Source of the DNA: Eudoraea sp. | Lineage (GTDB): Bacteria > Bacteroidota > Bacteroidia > Flavobacteriales > Flavobacteriaceae | DNA length: 7,711 nt | Reading direction: 5' to 3' | Assembly: GCA_024642325.1 (NCBI GenBank) | Contig: JAHEBI010000097.1 | Coordinates: forward strand, 1-7,711 | Shown: positions 1-6,822 of the stretch, piece by piece | Numbering within the stretch: the first letter of the stretch is position 1 | Layout of the letters: the number at the start of each line of letters is the position of its first letter | The notes under the pieces: model-generated | Told to the model about the DNA's origin: nothing | Seen by the model: the letters and a program-made list of their open reading frames with translations, nothing else | Database searches by the model: none | Translations under genes and position numbers: made by a program

Positions 1-2100
1 GTCTGTAAATTGCCCAGAGGGGTTAAGGCACATATTCTTGACCTGCCAGGCACCTATAGCCTTAATACCACTTCCCTGGACGAAAGTGTAGTGGTAGAAT
101 TGCTGCTGAATAAGAATGATAAAGATTTCCCCGATGTAGCCGTAGTTGTAAGTGATGTTGAAAACCTAAAGAGAAATCTGCTGGTATTCACCCAGATAAA
201 GGACTTAAAAATCCCCACAATTTTAGTCATAAATATGTCGGACCGTATGCCTAAAAAAGGCATTACTTTAGACGTATCCCTACTGGAAAAAAAGCTAAAT
301 ACCAGGATTGCCCTGGTAAGTACCAGAAAGGGTACCGGAATAGATAGAATTCGTCAACTGATTGCAGATTATAAAAACCTTTCTGTTCTTCCAAACCTGG
401 ACACCACCATCATTGCACCGGATTATTTTGAAAGATTGCAGCGCACATTTCCTAATGAAGATCTGTACAAATTGTGGCTGGTCATTACGCAGGATGTCAA
501 TTTTATGCCTATTGAAAAAAAGGCGGTAAAAGATTCCTCTTCATTTACAACCAAGACAAAGGCGGAATTAAAAAGACTACAACAGAAAGAGACTATTCTC
601 CGGTATCAATTTATAAACGGGGTATTAAAAGAGACCTATAAAGTAGACAGGAATGCCGCAAAAGGATTCCGGGCTTCCGCAGACAGGATCCTGACCCATA
701 AGGTATTCGGGTACCTAATTTTCATGATCATTTTATTAACCATTTTTCAGGCAATTTACGATTGGAGCAGTTATCCAATGGATTTTATTGACGAACAGTT
801 TGCGGCCGCAAGCAATTGGCTAAAAGGCACCCTTCCGGCAGGAATGTTCACCAATCTTATTGCTGAAGGTATACTTGCAGGCATTGGGGGAATAGTCATA
901 TTTATTCCTCAGATAGCCTTTTTATTTTTATTTATTTCCCTGTTGGAAGAATCGGGATATATGAGCAGGGTGGTCTTCCTGATGGATCGTATCATGAGGC
1001 CGTTCGGGCTAAGCGGGAAAAGTGTTGTTCCGTTAATTTCAGGTACTGCCTGCGCTATTCCTGCAGTAATGGCTACTCGTAATATTGAAAATTGGAAAGA
1101 GCGCCTGATTACTATATTAGTAACCCCTTTTGTTACTTGCTCGGCAAGACTCCCTGTTTATCTCATCATTATAGCGCTGGTTATCCCCGAAGGCAGAATC
1201 ATGGGGCTAAGTTACCAGGCACTTACACTTACCTTGCTTTACTTAATTGGGTTTGGAGCCGCAATTGTATCTGCAATGATCCTTAATAAAGTGCTAAAGA
1301 TAAAAAGCAGGTCATTTTTTATGGTAGAAATGCCCAATTATAAGTTACCCCTTCTAAAGAATGTAATGTATACCGTTGTAGAAAAGACTAAAAGTTTTAT
1401 ATACGGCGCAGGTAAAATAATCCTTGCCATTTCTATTGTTTTGTGGTTTTTGGGTTCTAATGGCTATTCTTCCAACTTTAAAAATGCCGATGAAATAGTC
1501 AATGAAAAAATTGAAAATGAAGGCTTATCAAAATATAATGCTGACGATATCCAAAATGAATTAAGTGCATATGAAACGGTTTTAAGAGCTACAGCAGACC
1601 AAAACCAGATGAATGCCAATACCCTGGCTGATTCAATTAGTCAAAAAGAACTTATCCTTTTTGAAAAAGCCCGTAAACAGGAAATTGCAGGCTATAGACT
1701 TGAAAATTCGTATATAGGCAATATTGGCAAAGCCATTGAACCCGCGGTTGCGCCTTTGGGATACGACTGGAAGATAGGAATTGCCGTACTGACTTCCTTC
1801 GCTGCGCGTGAAGTTTTTGTTGGGACTTTGGCTACTATCTACAGTGTAGGAAATGACGAAGAGGACACTATTAAGAACAGGATGGCCTCAGAAATAAATC
1901 CTTTTACTAAAAAGCCGTTGTTTGATCTGGCATCGGGTATTTCTCTGCTCCTGTTTTATGCCTTTGCCATGCAGTGTATGAGCACTCTGGCTATTGTGAA
2001 ACGGGAGACCAATAGTTGGCGATGGCCACTTGCTCAATTAGTGTTTATGAGCGTTTTTGCGTATATTGTAGCTTTAATTGCCTATCAGGTTTTGAAATAA
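1..2100 (+). CDS. feoB: Ferrous iron transporter FeoB, 5'-truncated by the window edge
   Basis: Inner-membrane Fe(II) uptake protein with a cytoplasmic GTPase domain and a polytopic permease domain. The frame is open from base 1, so the true start and the G1 P-loop (roughly 40-50 residues) lie outside; a TTG at base 10 is not a credible start because it follows the usual KLP stretch just before G3. Visible: G3 DLPG (bases 40-51), G4 NMSD (232-243), G5 region STRKGTG (about 319-339), then a helical linker, then many hydrophobic segments from about base 700. Both permease gate regions are present: SGTACAIPAVMATRN (Cys codon 1051-1053), TPFVTCSARLP (Cys 1138-1140), and a late MQCMS Cys (1975-1977). 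A charged, probably periplasmic insertion spans about 1456-1710, which I recall as typical of Bacteroidota FeoB. FeoA, if present, would be upstream. The stop abuts the next gene's ATG. Family assignment is secure; Fe(II) specificity is from family knowledge. Confidence 0.97.
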   Translation, partial: VCKLPRGVKAHILDLPGTYSLNTTSLDESVVVELLLNKNDKDFPDVAVVVSDVENLKRNLLVFTQIKDLKIPTILVINMSDRMPKKGITLDVSLLEKKLNTRIALVSTRKGTGIDRIRQLIADYKNLSVLPNLDTTIIAPDYFERLQRTFPNEDLYKLWLVITQDVNFMPIEKKAVKDSSSFTTKTKAELKRLQQKETILRYQFINGVLKETYKVDRNAAKGFRASADRILTHKVFGYLIFMIILLTIFQAIYDWSSYPMDFIDEQFAAASNWLKGTLPAGMFTNLIAEGILAGIGGIVIFIPQIAFLFLFISLLEESGYMSRVVFLMDRIMRPFGLSGKSVVPLISGTACAIPAVMATRNIENWKERLITILVTPFVTCSARLPVYLIIIALVIPEGRIMGLSYQALTLTLLYLIGFGAAIVSAMILNKVLKIKSRSFFMVEMPNYKLPLLKNVMYTVVEKTKSFIYGAGKIILAISIVLWFLGSNGYSSNFKNADEIVNEKIENEGLSKYNADDIQNELSAYETVLRATADQNQMNANTLADSISQKELILFEKARKQEIAGYRLENSYIGNIGKAIEPAVAPLGYDWKIGIAVLTSFAAREVFVGTLATIYSVGNDEEDTIKNRMASEINPFTKKPLFDLASGISLLLFYAFAMQCMSTLAIVKRETNSWRWPLAQLVFMSVFAYIVALIAYQVLK

Positions 2101-2250
2101 ATGAGTGTATTACAACCCATATTAGTTTATCTGACTTTAGCCATTGCTGTATTTTATTTAGTAAAAAAGTACTTTTTGCCTAAAAGCCTTTTTTCCTCCA
2201 AAAAAACACCCAAAGGAAATTGTGAACAGGGAAATTGTGGATGCCATTAA
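2101..2250 (+). CDS. FeoB-associated Cys-rich small membrane protein
   Basis: A 49-residue protein whose ATG directly follows the feoB stop codon (TAA then ATG, no spacer), so translation is very likely coupled to feoB. Residues 4-22 form one hydrophobic membrane helix, followed by a Lys-rich juxtamembrane stretch (KKYFLPKSLFSSKK) and a C-terminal tail CEQGNCGCH with three Cys (41, 46, 48) and a terminal His. This single helix plus Cys-rich tail, immediately downstream of feoB, matches the FeoB-associated Cys-rich membrane protein family known from many bacteria. By the positive-inside rule the tail is probably cytoplasmic, where it could bind Fe(II) or another metal, or sense redox state near the FeoB exit; that role is inference. 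No separate promoter or convincing ribosome site is seen. Only 2 bases separate its stop from the end of the convergent gene. Confidence 0.9.
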   Translation: MSVLQPILVYLTLAIAVFYLVKKYFLPKSLFSSKKTPKGNCEQGNCGCH

Positions 2251-2252
2251 GA

Positions 2253-2645
2253 TTATATCAAATTGGCTATAAAAGAATAAAACAGAAAACCCCAACCCAT
2301 TATCAAAAGCAATCCCCCCAGAGGGGTAACAGGTCCGAGAAATTTCAGGGATTTCCCTCTTGAGGCTCCAATAGAGAGGCCATAGATGCTAAAAGAGAAA
2401 AGAAAAACGCCTGCTATAAAACAGTAGGCCATATTTTTCTCCATAGCCGTGGTAAAACCAAGATTGAACCCCAGGACCAGTAATAGAATGGCGTGGTACA
2501 TTTGATACTTTACACCTGTATCAAAACTCTTAAGCTGGCTTTCTGAGAGGGTTTTCTTTAAAGCATGTGCCCCGAAGGCGCCAAAAACCACAGCAAGTAA
2601 TCCAAATAAAGCCCCCGATAACTGTACAATTAGAATAGTCTCCAT
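2253..2645 (-). CDS. DUF423 family small integral membrane protein (YgdD-like)
   Basis: A 130-residue polytopic membrane protein of unknown function, related to E. coli YgdD (DUF423). Family signatures are visible: GAFGAHALKK near residues 22-31, a TGVKYQMYHA segment at about 43-52, and VTPLGGLLLIMGWG at about 106-119. Four hydrophobic segments lie at about residues 4-24, 47-64, 70-92 and 103-128. The frame is open upstream to an ATG at 2684, but those 13 extra residues (MRVSRTICIFKAD) are charged and not family-like, while METILIV at 2645 gives the usual family length and starts with the first helix, so I chose 2645. It is convergent with the FeoB unit and separated from the next upstream minus gene by a terminator, so it is probably transcribed alone. 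No physiological role can be read from the context. Confidence 0.88.
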   Translation of the reverse strand: METILIVQLSGALFGLLAVVFGAFGAHALKKTLSESQLKSFDTGVKYQMYHAILLLVLGFNLGFTTAMEKNMAYCFIAGVFLFSFSIYGLSIGASRGKSLKFLGPVTPLGGLLLIMGWGFLFYSFIANLI

Positions 2646-2696
2646 ATCTGCTTTAAATATACAGATAGTCCGGGAAACCCTCAACTTACAAACAAT

Positions 2697-2727
2697 AAAA
2701 AACCCATCAGTAATATTCTGATGGGTT
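2697..2727 (-). terminator. Rho-independent terminator of the S9/DUF2141 operon
   Basis: A perfect 10-bp inverted repeat, AACCCATCAG at 2701-2710 and CTGATGGGTT at 2718-2727, encloses a 7-base AT loop. On the minus strand the stem runs directly into six T (2697-2702), two of them shared with the stem. It lies about 80 bases downstream of the DUF2141 stop and before the DUF423 start, so it should end the three-gene minus-strand transcript. On the plus strand the stem is followed after four bases by five T (2731-2735), so weak bidirectional action is possible. Confidence 0.8.
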
Positions 2728-2748
2728 AGAGTTTTTGTGCTGTCCTTT

Positions 2749-2780
2749 AAATCTGGCTTATTCTCCAGATTTTATTTTAT
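2749..2780 (+). terminator. Second hairpin with T-rich plus-strand flank; possible plus-strand terminator
   Basis: A perfect 8-bp stem, AAATCTGG (2749-2756) and CCAGATTT (2765-2772), has an 8-base loop. On the plus strand it is followed by TATTTTAT, which resembles a weak intrinsic terminator. No plus-strand gene ends here, so it could block antisense read-through past the feoB/DUF423 junction, or simply act as a 3' UTR stem-loop in the DUF2141 transcript. The structure is visible; the role is inferred. Confidence 0.35.
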
Positions 2781-2806
2781 AAAGCTCAAATTGTTTGACT
2801 AAAAAC

Positions 2807-3217
2807 CTATTTAAAAGTAACCTGAATTTCCTTATCTCCTTCTACTTTGAAGACGCACTCTTCATATTTAGGAGGCCCGAAGGTTTTCATTTTTCCAATA
2901 GAAAAACAAATTGGCTCTTTTGGGATTCCTAACCAGTTAGTATTCAATTCATCATTGCCATCTTCATCATGAAAAATAGCCAAAGCATATTCCCCATCCG
3001 GTATATTTTCAATAATTACGCTGGTACTGCCCATTTGCGCCTTGCTACTGCCACCCGAGAACATTTTGTCTGAATCCAAAAAACTGTCAGAGCTATTATA
3101 TACGGCCACCAATACACTGCCAGCATTGCTTTTCACACCTGTAACCTCCACCGAAAGTTTGTTTTGTGATAACATCAAAAATGGTGACAGCAGGAGAACT
3201 AAGAATATGGTTTTCAT
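2807..3217 (-). CDS. Secreted DUF2141 domain protein
   Basis: A 136-residue exported protein of unknown function. Residues 1-17 are a Sec signal peptide (MKTIFLVLLLSPFLMLS), probably cleaved before QNK, leaving a periplasmic or outer-membrane-facing protein. The mature part has the DUF2141 pattern: LSVEVTGVKSNAGSVLVAVYN at the start (21-41), IENIPDGEYALAIFHDEDGN (69-88), then ELNTNWLGIPKEP (90-102), KTFGPPKYEECVFKV near the end. The likely fold is a small beta sandwich, and the acidic HDEDGND turn could bind a cation, but neither is shown. It is the last gene of the minus-strand unit, 37 bases after the PH-like gene, with no promoter visible in that gap and a terminator downstream. No substrate or partner is known to me. 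Confidence 0.9.
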   Translation of the reverse strand: MKTIFLVLLLSPFLMLSQNKLSVEVTGVKSNAGSVLVAVYNSSDSFLDSDKMFSGGSSKAQMGSTSVIIENIPDGEYALAIFHDEDGNDELNTNWLGIPKEPICFSIGKMKTFGPPKYEECVFKVEGDKEIQVTFK

Positions 3218-3254
3218 TAATATAATTTAAGTATTTTGTAGTAGAAACTCTGTC

Positions 3255-3695
3255 TTACTGTTTTAATTGTGCCGGCTGTGTGGCGATTTTATTTTCGAGG
3301 TAAAGATATAGGTTTTTTGTTTTAACAGAGTCGGACAAATTGATAAAAAGCAGAAGAGAGTCATTGTACATTAATCTAATTTTCTGATGACGTAAGTTGT
3401 CCACATAAACATAAACCAGTTTTTCTTCATTCAGCGAATCTTTAAAAATACCCTTTTCTTTCTCCCAGGCTGAAAAACCATTTTTACGTTCCAAAGAAGG
3501 TATTTTACTAACCATGGACACCTCGTTCATGGCAATAAAAGGCAATTCTACATAATATACCCCGGATAAAATCTGGATGTTATCTGCATTCATCCTAATC
3601 CAATTTTTATAATGTACCAAAAAACTCAGTAAACAGACTATGACAGTCAGAAATATGAGTAAATTCCAAAACCAATGCCTTTTTTTGCCTTTCAT
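3255..3695 (-). CDS. Membrane-anchored hypothetical protein, possible bacterial PH-like domain
   Basis: I do not recognise a named family with certainty. The 146-residue product has a basic N-terminus (MKGKKRHWFW), one hydrophobic helix at about residues 9-27, and a soluble part. That part alternates short beta-like strands: IQILSGVYYVELPFIAMNEVS (40-60), then IPSLERKNGFSAWEKEKGIF (65-84), LVYVYVDN (93-100), IRLMYNDSLLLFINLSD (106-122), and a final helix. The order 'strand, I/L-P-ry-R-NGF, kGiF, lyVd, hydrophobic strand' resembles membrane-tethered bacterial PH-domain proteins common in Flavobacteriaceae; this is a pattern match by eye. The ATG lies 3 bases after the S9 peptidase stop, so translation is probably coupled. 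The topology is one cytoplasmic basic end with the domain either outside or inside; the basic N-terminus favours an outside domain. Confidence 0.75.
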   Translation of the reverse strand: MKGKKRHWFWNLLIFLTVIVCLLSFLVHYKNWIRMNADNIQILSGVYYVELPFIAMNEVSMVSKIPSLERKNGFSAWEKEKGIFKDSLNEEKLVYVYVDNLRHQKIRLMYNDSLLLFINLSDSVKTKNLYLYLENKIATQPAQLKQ

Positions 3696-3698
3696 TGC

Positions 3699-5744
3699 TT
3701 AGTCATTTGCATTCTCATTGCGATATTTCTCAAACCAGGCCAGGGTATGCGCAATTTTTGTAATTAAATTACTCGGCTTGTTCGCAATGCCATGTCCTGC
3801 ACCGGGAATCTCTACCAAAACTGTTTCAATTTTCCTTAGTTTTAAAGCGTGATAGAGTTGCTTGGCTTCGCTGGGAGGTGTTCTTAAATCTTCCATTCCA
3901 ACCATTACCATTGTTGGAGTTTCTATATTGCCTACCAGAGATAAGGGAGAGAATTTCCAATATCCTTCAAAATTTTCCCATGGCTGACCAGGATAACGAG
4001 AATTGGCATACCCAAAATAATTATCCGCAACCAGGGTTTTGCTAATCCAGTTCATCACCGGTTTGGCTACTACAGCAGCCTTAAACCTGTTGTTTTTACC
4101 AATAATCCAGGCTGTCATAATGCCTCCTGCACTTCCCCCGGTGACATAAAGCTGATCCTCTTGGGCAATACCTTTTTTTATACAATAATCTACTCCGTCC
4201 ATTACATCATTGTAATCTTCCCCGGGATAATTATTATATAAAAGATTGCCAAATTCTTCACCATAACTTGTACTCCCTCTCGCATTAGGGTAAAACACTA
4301 TATAACCTGCTGCTGCGTAGAGCTGCATCTCTGCAGAAAACCTGTCTCCATAATTAAGAATTGGACCCCCATGATTTTCAACAAGAAACGGGTATTTCTT
4401 GTTCTTATCGTAAGAAGGCGGGTAGACTACCCATCCCTGAATTTCCCTTTGGTCTACTGAGGAGTTGTACCATATTTCTTCTACATCACCTAGCGTTCTA
4501 TAATCTAATAAGGCCTTATTAAGCCCTGTAATCTTAGAGGTTGTTTTAGACTTTGGATTCACTATGGCCAGCTCGGCCGGATAATCAGGTCTGCTTTGTG
4601 TAAAGGCGATGGTGCCATTTCTGGAAACACTAAAGGAGCCACCAGAATAGGGCCGCCCAATGGAAGTGCCTCCAAGGTTATCTGCCAGTTTGGTAAATTT
4701 ACCTTCCAATGAAATATAACCCACTTTGGTATTTCCCTTATCATCATATGAAATGTAAAGCCCTGCATTCTTTTCGTCCCAGACCATACTGTTTATACTC
4801 CTATCCAGGTCTTTTGACAAAACGCGGCTTTGCGTGCCATCAGCATTCATGATTTGTAATTTTTGAACCTGATAGGCCTGTACCCTATCCTCATATCCCA
4901 TATAGGCAATATACTTGCCATTTGGAGATACTAAGGGGTTCCTGTCCGGCCCGTCCTTTTCTGTTAAGGCTTTTATCTGCCCTGTTGAAACCTCTACCTG
5001 GTAGACTTCACTGTTCCGAAAATCATATTCCCAGTTCGCTGTTCTGTTTCCTGAGAAAAATATTTTATCTCCTTGTGCGGACCATGAAAGCTGTCCTCTG
5101 TGATGGAAATCCCCGCTGGTAACCTGCCGGGCTGCACCTCCAGAAGCCGGAATTACAAAGATGTGATTGAAGCCGGGCTTTATATAACCACGCCCATCCG
5201 CCTCATGATAGAGGCGATCTGTTATTCTTGGCTTTTCGGCCCATTTTGCACCTTCCGGTTTCTTGGGAATTTTTGCAATTACCGGGGGTTCTTTTTCGAC
5301 ATTCATTGAAAACGCCAGTTGATCGCCTTTTGGCGACCATGTCAATGAACCGGGACTATAAGGGAGTTGGCTGATTCTTGCCAGCTTACCAGTCTCCAGC
5401 CAATACATATAAATTTCAGAACCCTCATTGGTTGTGCTGATAAATGCAATCCTATCTCCTTCCGGTGACCATCTGGGACTGTACTCACTCATTTCACGTG
5501 AAGTAAGTTTTTGATGCCCCGAGCCATCAGATTTAATTATCCAGAGATTTCCATCGGCTTTATCATTCATAATGTCAAAACCCATCCTCCTGTATATGAT
5601 CCGGGATCCATCCGGTGCTATTTCCGGTTCTGTAACATATTCAAGATTAAATACATCCAAATAATCAAATTTTTGCTTTTGACCATAAACCTGGAATCCA
5701 ATTAATACTAAAATAACGAGGTGAAATACTTTCTTTAGAAACAT
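3699..5744 (-). CDS. Secreted S9 family serine peptidase (prolyl oligopeptidase / acylaminoacyl-peptidase type)
   Basis: A 681-residue exported peptidase that probably trims peptides in the periplasm. Residues 1-21 are a signal peptide (MFLKKVFHLVILVLIGFQVYG) with likely cleavage before Gln22. Residues about 25-410 form a beta-propeller with PD40/TolB-like blades, seen as repeated motifs SPRWSPEGDRIAF (89-101), SLTWSPKGDQLAF (133-145), QLSWSAQGDKIFF (218-230) and NPLVSPNGKYIAY (269-281). The alpha/beta hydrolase domain follows: ENHGGP (456-461), GYIVFYPNARGSTSYG (480-495), nucleophile elbow GGSAGG with Ser538, Asp619 in VGMEDLRTP, and His651 in GAGHG. The triad is complete and the length is normal, so it should be active. 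Specificity (S9C-like DPP5/acylaminoacyl-peptidase rather than DPP4) is inferred from the layout. It is the first gene of the minus-strand unit, behind a strong promoter match at 5881-5911. Confidence 0.95.
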   Translation of the reverse strand: MFLKKVFHLVILVLIGFQVYGQKQKFDYLDVFNLEYVTEPEIAPDGSRIIYRRMGFDIMNDKADGNLWIIKSDGSGHQKLTSREMSEYSPRWSPEGDRIAFISTTNEGSEIYMYWLETGKLARISQLPYSPGSLTWSPKGDQLAFSMNVEKEPPVIAKIPKKPEGAKWAEKPRITDRLYHEADGRGYIKPGFNHIFVIPASGGAARQVTSGDFHHRGQLSWSAQGDKIFFSGNRTANWEYDFRNSEVYQVEVSTGQIKALTEKDGPDRNPLVSPNGKYIAYMGYEDRVQAYQVQKLQIMNADGTQSRVLSKDLDRSINSMVWDEKNAGLYISYDDKGNTKVGYISLEGKFTKLADNLGGTSIGRPYSGGSFSVSRNGTIAFTQSRPDYPAELAIVNPKSKTTSKITGLNKALLDYRTLGDVEEIWYNSSVDQREIQGWVVYPPSYDKNKKYPFLVENHGGPILNYGDRFSAEMQLYAAAGYIVFYPNARGSTSYGEEFGNLLYNNYPGEDYNDVMDGVDYCIKKGIAQEDQLYVTGGSAGGIMTAWIIGKNNRFKAAVVAKPVMNWISKTLVADNYFGYANSRYPGQPWENFEGYWKFSPLSLVGNIETPTMVMVGMEDLRTPPSEAKQLYHALKLRKIETVLVEIPGAGHGIANKPSNLITKIAHTLAWFEKYRNENAND

Positions 5745-5866
5745 CCTAATAGATTTTGAAATAGGCGTTAAACTTAAACATTAACAAGCATTAAAACAAT
5801 ATTCCTGCTTCTACTGCCAATAGGAATTTTTCTGCAAGAAAAAGAGCGTGAAAAGCTTTCAAAGTG

Positions 5867-5897
5867 TTAAAATTGTAGGTCAAAATTAGTATCTTTA
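5867..5897 (+). promoter_or_regulatory. Possible promoter of the tandem PPK2 genes
   Basis: TATCTTTA (5890-5897) matches the Bacteroidota -7 consensus TAnnTTTG except for its last base. A TTA at 5867-5869 lies 20 bases upstream and is a weak -33 candidate; the nearer TTG at 5873-5875 is too close at 14 bases. It overlaps the minus-strand S9 promoter, so if real the two would compete for polymerase. This region is AT-rich and chance matches are likely. Confidence 0.28.
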
Positions 5898-5911
5898 TAA
5901 TTACGACCAAA
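5881..5911 (-). promoter_or_regulatory. Bacteroidota sigma-A promoter for the S9 peptidase operon
   Basis: Read on the minus strand, a -33 TTTG (5908-5911) is followed after exactly 19 bases by a -7 element TAATTTTG (5881-5888), a full match to the Bacteroidota consensus TAnnTTTG. Transcription would begin near base 5875, giving a 5' UTR of about 130 bases before the ATG at 5744. No other site this good was seen in the intergenic region. The sequence match is direct; activity is inferred. Confidence 0.65.
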
Positions 5912-5973
5912 TTTTTGAAGGCAATCAAATTTTTTGTTTATAAATTGATTCCTATACTTAAACCAGGCACCAA

Positions 5974-6819
5974 ATGTTTTTACCGGAAGATCTTATAAAT
6001 GTTAAAAGGAGAAAAGACCTTATTGCTATTGCAGATGAAAAGAACATCAATATTTCCAAGGTACTGGAATCAGTGCGCTATGAGGAAGAATTGAGACTAT
6101 TGCAGGCAGAATTGGTGAATTTGCAGCAGTGGGTGACCAAACATAAACTTAGGGTGGCCATACTATTTGAAGGCAGGGATGCAGCCGGCAAAGGGGGTGC
6201 TATAAAACGCTTTACCGAACACCTTAACCCAAGATCAATGAGGGTCGTGGCCCTGTCCAAACCAACTGATGTTGAACGGGGGCAATGGTATTTTAGAAGG
6301 TATATAAAAGAACTTCCAAATCCCGGGGAGATTGTTTTTTTCGACAGAAGCTGGTATAACAGAGCCGTTGTCGAACCCGTGATGGGTTTTTGTGACAAAC
6401 ATGATTATAAGCAATTTATGGTGCAGGTCCCGGGCTTTGAACATATGCTTTATGAGGATGGTGTTATACTTATAAAATTTTGGTTTTCTATCTCCAAAAA
6501 GGAACAAAAAAAGAGAATAGAAAGTCGGTTGTTAAATCCATTGAAAAAGTGGAAATTTAGTCCGGTAGATAAAAAAGGCCAGGCCTTATGGGATAAATAC
6601 AGCCATTATAAAGAACAAATGTTCTCCAAAACGCACACCACCTTCAGTCCGTGGATCATTGTGAAGGCCAATAACAAAAAAACAGCCCGTCTGGAGAGTA
6701 TTCGGTATGTACTTTCAAAATTTGATTATACCAGAAAAACAAAACACAAAACAACCATATTACAGGATCCCAATATTATTCTCAGGTATTACAGGCATAT
6801 TGAACAAATTGATATTTAG
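5974..6819 (+). CDS. ppk2: Polyphosphate kinase 2, class I-like, first tandem copy
   Basis: A cytoplasmic 281-residue kinase that transfers phosphate between polyphosphate and nucleoside diphosphates. The single PPK2 domain spans about residues 37-250. Walker A is GRDAAGKGG (67-75, Lys73), with the Arg-Asp form typical of class I rather than the MDAAGKDG of class III. Walker B is VFFDRSWYNRA (121-131, Asp124). A lid segment NPRSMRVVALSKPTDVERGQ lies at 85-104, and NPLKKWKFSPVD at 188-199. A tail of about 30 residues past the domain (RKTKHK to the end) is longer than in the second copy. The ATG at 5974 follows a weak AGG 6 bases upstream, and the protein begins in normal family fashion. Its stop lies 3 bases before the next ppk2. 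Direction of reaction and nucleotide preference cannot be read from the sequence. Confidence 0.95.
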   Translation: MFLPEDLINVKRRKDLIAIADEKNINISKVLESVRYEEELRLLQAELVNLQQWVTKHKLRVAILFEGRDAAGKGGAIKRFTEHLNPRSMRVVALSKPTDVERGQWYFRRYIKELPNPGEIVFFDRSWYNRAVVEPVMGFCDKHDYKQFMVQVPGFEHMLYEDGVILIKFWFSISKKEQKKRIESRLLNPLKKWKFSPVDKKGQALWDKYSHYKEQMFSKTHTTFSPWIIVKANNKKTARLESIRYVLSKFDYTRKTKHKTTILQDPNIILRYYRHIEQIDI

Positions 6820-6822
6820 GCT

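Noticed and set aside
10..12. TTG at base 10 as the start of feoB
   Set aside because: The frame is open to base 1, and the sequence around it is the conserved stretch just before G3, so the gene is cut by the window edge.
2316..2326. CCCC-AGA-GGGG hairpin near the feoB/DUF423 junction as a terminator
   Set aside because: It lies inside the DUF423 coding sequence (the TPLGG codons), has a 3-base loop and no T tract on either side.
2646..2684. A 13-residue N-terminal extension of the DUF423 protein beginning at an ATG at 2684
   Set aside because: The extra residues are charged and not family-like; the ATG at 2645 gives the normal length and begins at the first membrane helix.
5849..5861. Near-palindrome TGAAAAGCTTTCA in the divergent region
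   Set aside because: Very short and AT-rich, with no second copy nearby to suggest a regulator site.
5922..5950. Inverted repeat AATCAA / TTGATT in the leader of the first ppk2
   Set aside because: Only six base pairs with a 16-base AT-rich spacer; expected by chance in this sequence, and no known operator matches it.
6078..6507. Minus-strand open frames opposite the first ppk2
   Set aside because: They are antisense shadows of a strongly conserved kinase and their translations show no domain pattern.
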